Below, one piece after another: positions 5,422 through 5,615 of a stretch of DNA of 5,615 bases (positions are counted from its first letter, which is position 1; the number at the start of each line of letters is the position of its first letter). Position numbers and translations under genes: made by a program. The notes beneath the pieces were generated by a model. The model had not been told where the DNA came from, ran no database searches, and was given only the letters and a program-made list of their open reading frames with translations. Source of the stretch: Treponema sp. GTDB taxonomy: Bacteria > Spirochaetota > Spirochaetia > Treponematales > Breznakiellaceae. Location of the stretch: NCBI GenBank assembly GCA_031283905.1, contig JAITAW010000269.1, forward strand, positions 1 through 5,615, written 5' to 3'.

Positions 5422-5615
5422 TTATTTAAGTCTGTTATTGATTTCCTGAAAGAAGTTTGTAAAAAAATCCCTTATATTATTCATATCTATCTCAAGATAT
5501 TGTGGATCAGGTATACCTTCAATTTGCGGCAAGAGATGATCGGGGTTATGTTTGTTATATAAATATATTCCGGTGTTGAGTAGACGTGCCAGCATAGTAT
5601 AGGCGAAATAAGCGT
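5422..5615 (-). CDS. C-terminal part of an unidentified protein (runs off the window)
   Basis: Read on the minus strand from the window edge, a frame stays open for 63 codons to a TAA (plus positions 5422-5424). The other two minus frames are closed by stops. The product looks protein-like: a hydrophobic helix-forming segment near its visible start (AYFAYTMLARLLNTGIYLYN), a polar Pro-rich turn (HLLPQIEGIPDPQYLEID), and an amphipathic end (NIRDFFTNFFQEINNRLK). I recognise no family. It is more AT-rich than the operon, ends 11 bases before the tape-measure-like scrap on the same strand, and converges on infB. It may belong to the same prophage remnant or be an independent acquired gene. The start is outside the window. 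Confidence 0.5.
   Translation of the reverse strand, partial: AYFAYTMLARLLNTGIYLYNKHNPDHLLPQIEGIPDPQYLEIDMNNIRDFFTNFFQEINNRLK

Noticed and set aside
5244..5429. A 61-codon plus-strand frame downstream of infB.
   Set aside because: It is antisense to the tape-measure-like fragment, lacks a ribosome binding site, and its Pro/Ser composition is typical of a shadow frame.
1..5615. CRISPR arrays, tRNA or rRNA genes, intact insertion sequences, and toxin-antitoxin or defence modules.
   Set aside because: I saw no regularly spaced repeats, no tRNA-like cloverleaf, no rRNA signature and no transposase, nuclease or toxin motif in any frame.

Overview
The window carries a translation and transcription housekeeping operon, rimP-nusA-infB, read left to right. 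It is preceded by the tail of an unidentified gene and followed by a short foreign-looking segment read right to left. The protein features suggest a spirochaete, most likely Treponema-like. NusA ends in an acidic linker and a four-cysteine zinc ribbon, infB follows nusA directly without ylxR/ylxQ, and IF2 has a long Arg/Gly-rich N-terminal extension. This assignment rests on recalled family features, not on a search, so I hold it at moderate confidence.

Layout: (1) 1-90, the last 29 codons of an upstream open frame, with a perfect 10-bp hairpin over its stop codon. (2) 104-205, the operon control region: a near-consensus sigma-70-type promoter (TTGACA, 17-bp spacer, extended -10 TGCTAGTAT), then an intrinsic-terminator structure at 160-187, only about 20 nt past the predicted transcription start and just before the rimP ribosome binding site. 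(3) 206-676 rimP, 695-2218 nusA and 2249-5071 infB, separated by 18 and 30 bases and almost certainly co-transcribed. (4) 5072-5251, a spacer with a weak terminator candidate and no convincing gene. (5) 5252-5410 on the minus strand, a roughly 52-codon scrap resembling the core of a phage tail tape measure protein. (6) 5422-5615 on the minus strand, the C-terminal 63 residues of an unidentified protein that runs off the window.

RimP matures the 30S ribosomal subunit, NusA controls pausing, termination and antitermination of RNA polymerase, and IF2 brings initiator tRNA to the ribosome. The promoter-terminator leader would allow attenuation of the whole operon. NusA, encoded downstream, is the obvious candidate to act on that terminator, as is known for the equivalent Bacillus subtilis operon.

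The most notable points are this leader, the phage scrap where rbfA would be expected, the zinc ribbon on NusA, and a strong inverted repeat inside the disordered part of infB. I did not find a clearly new biological system.
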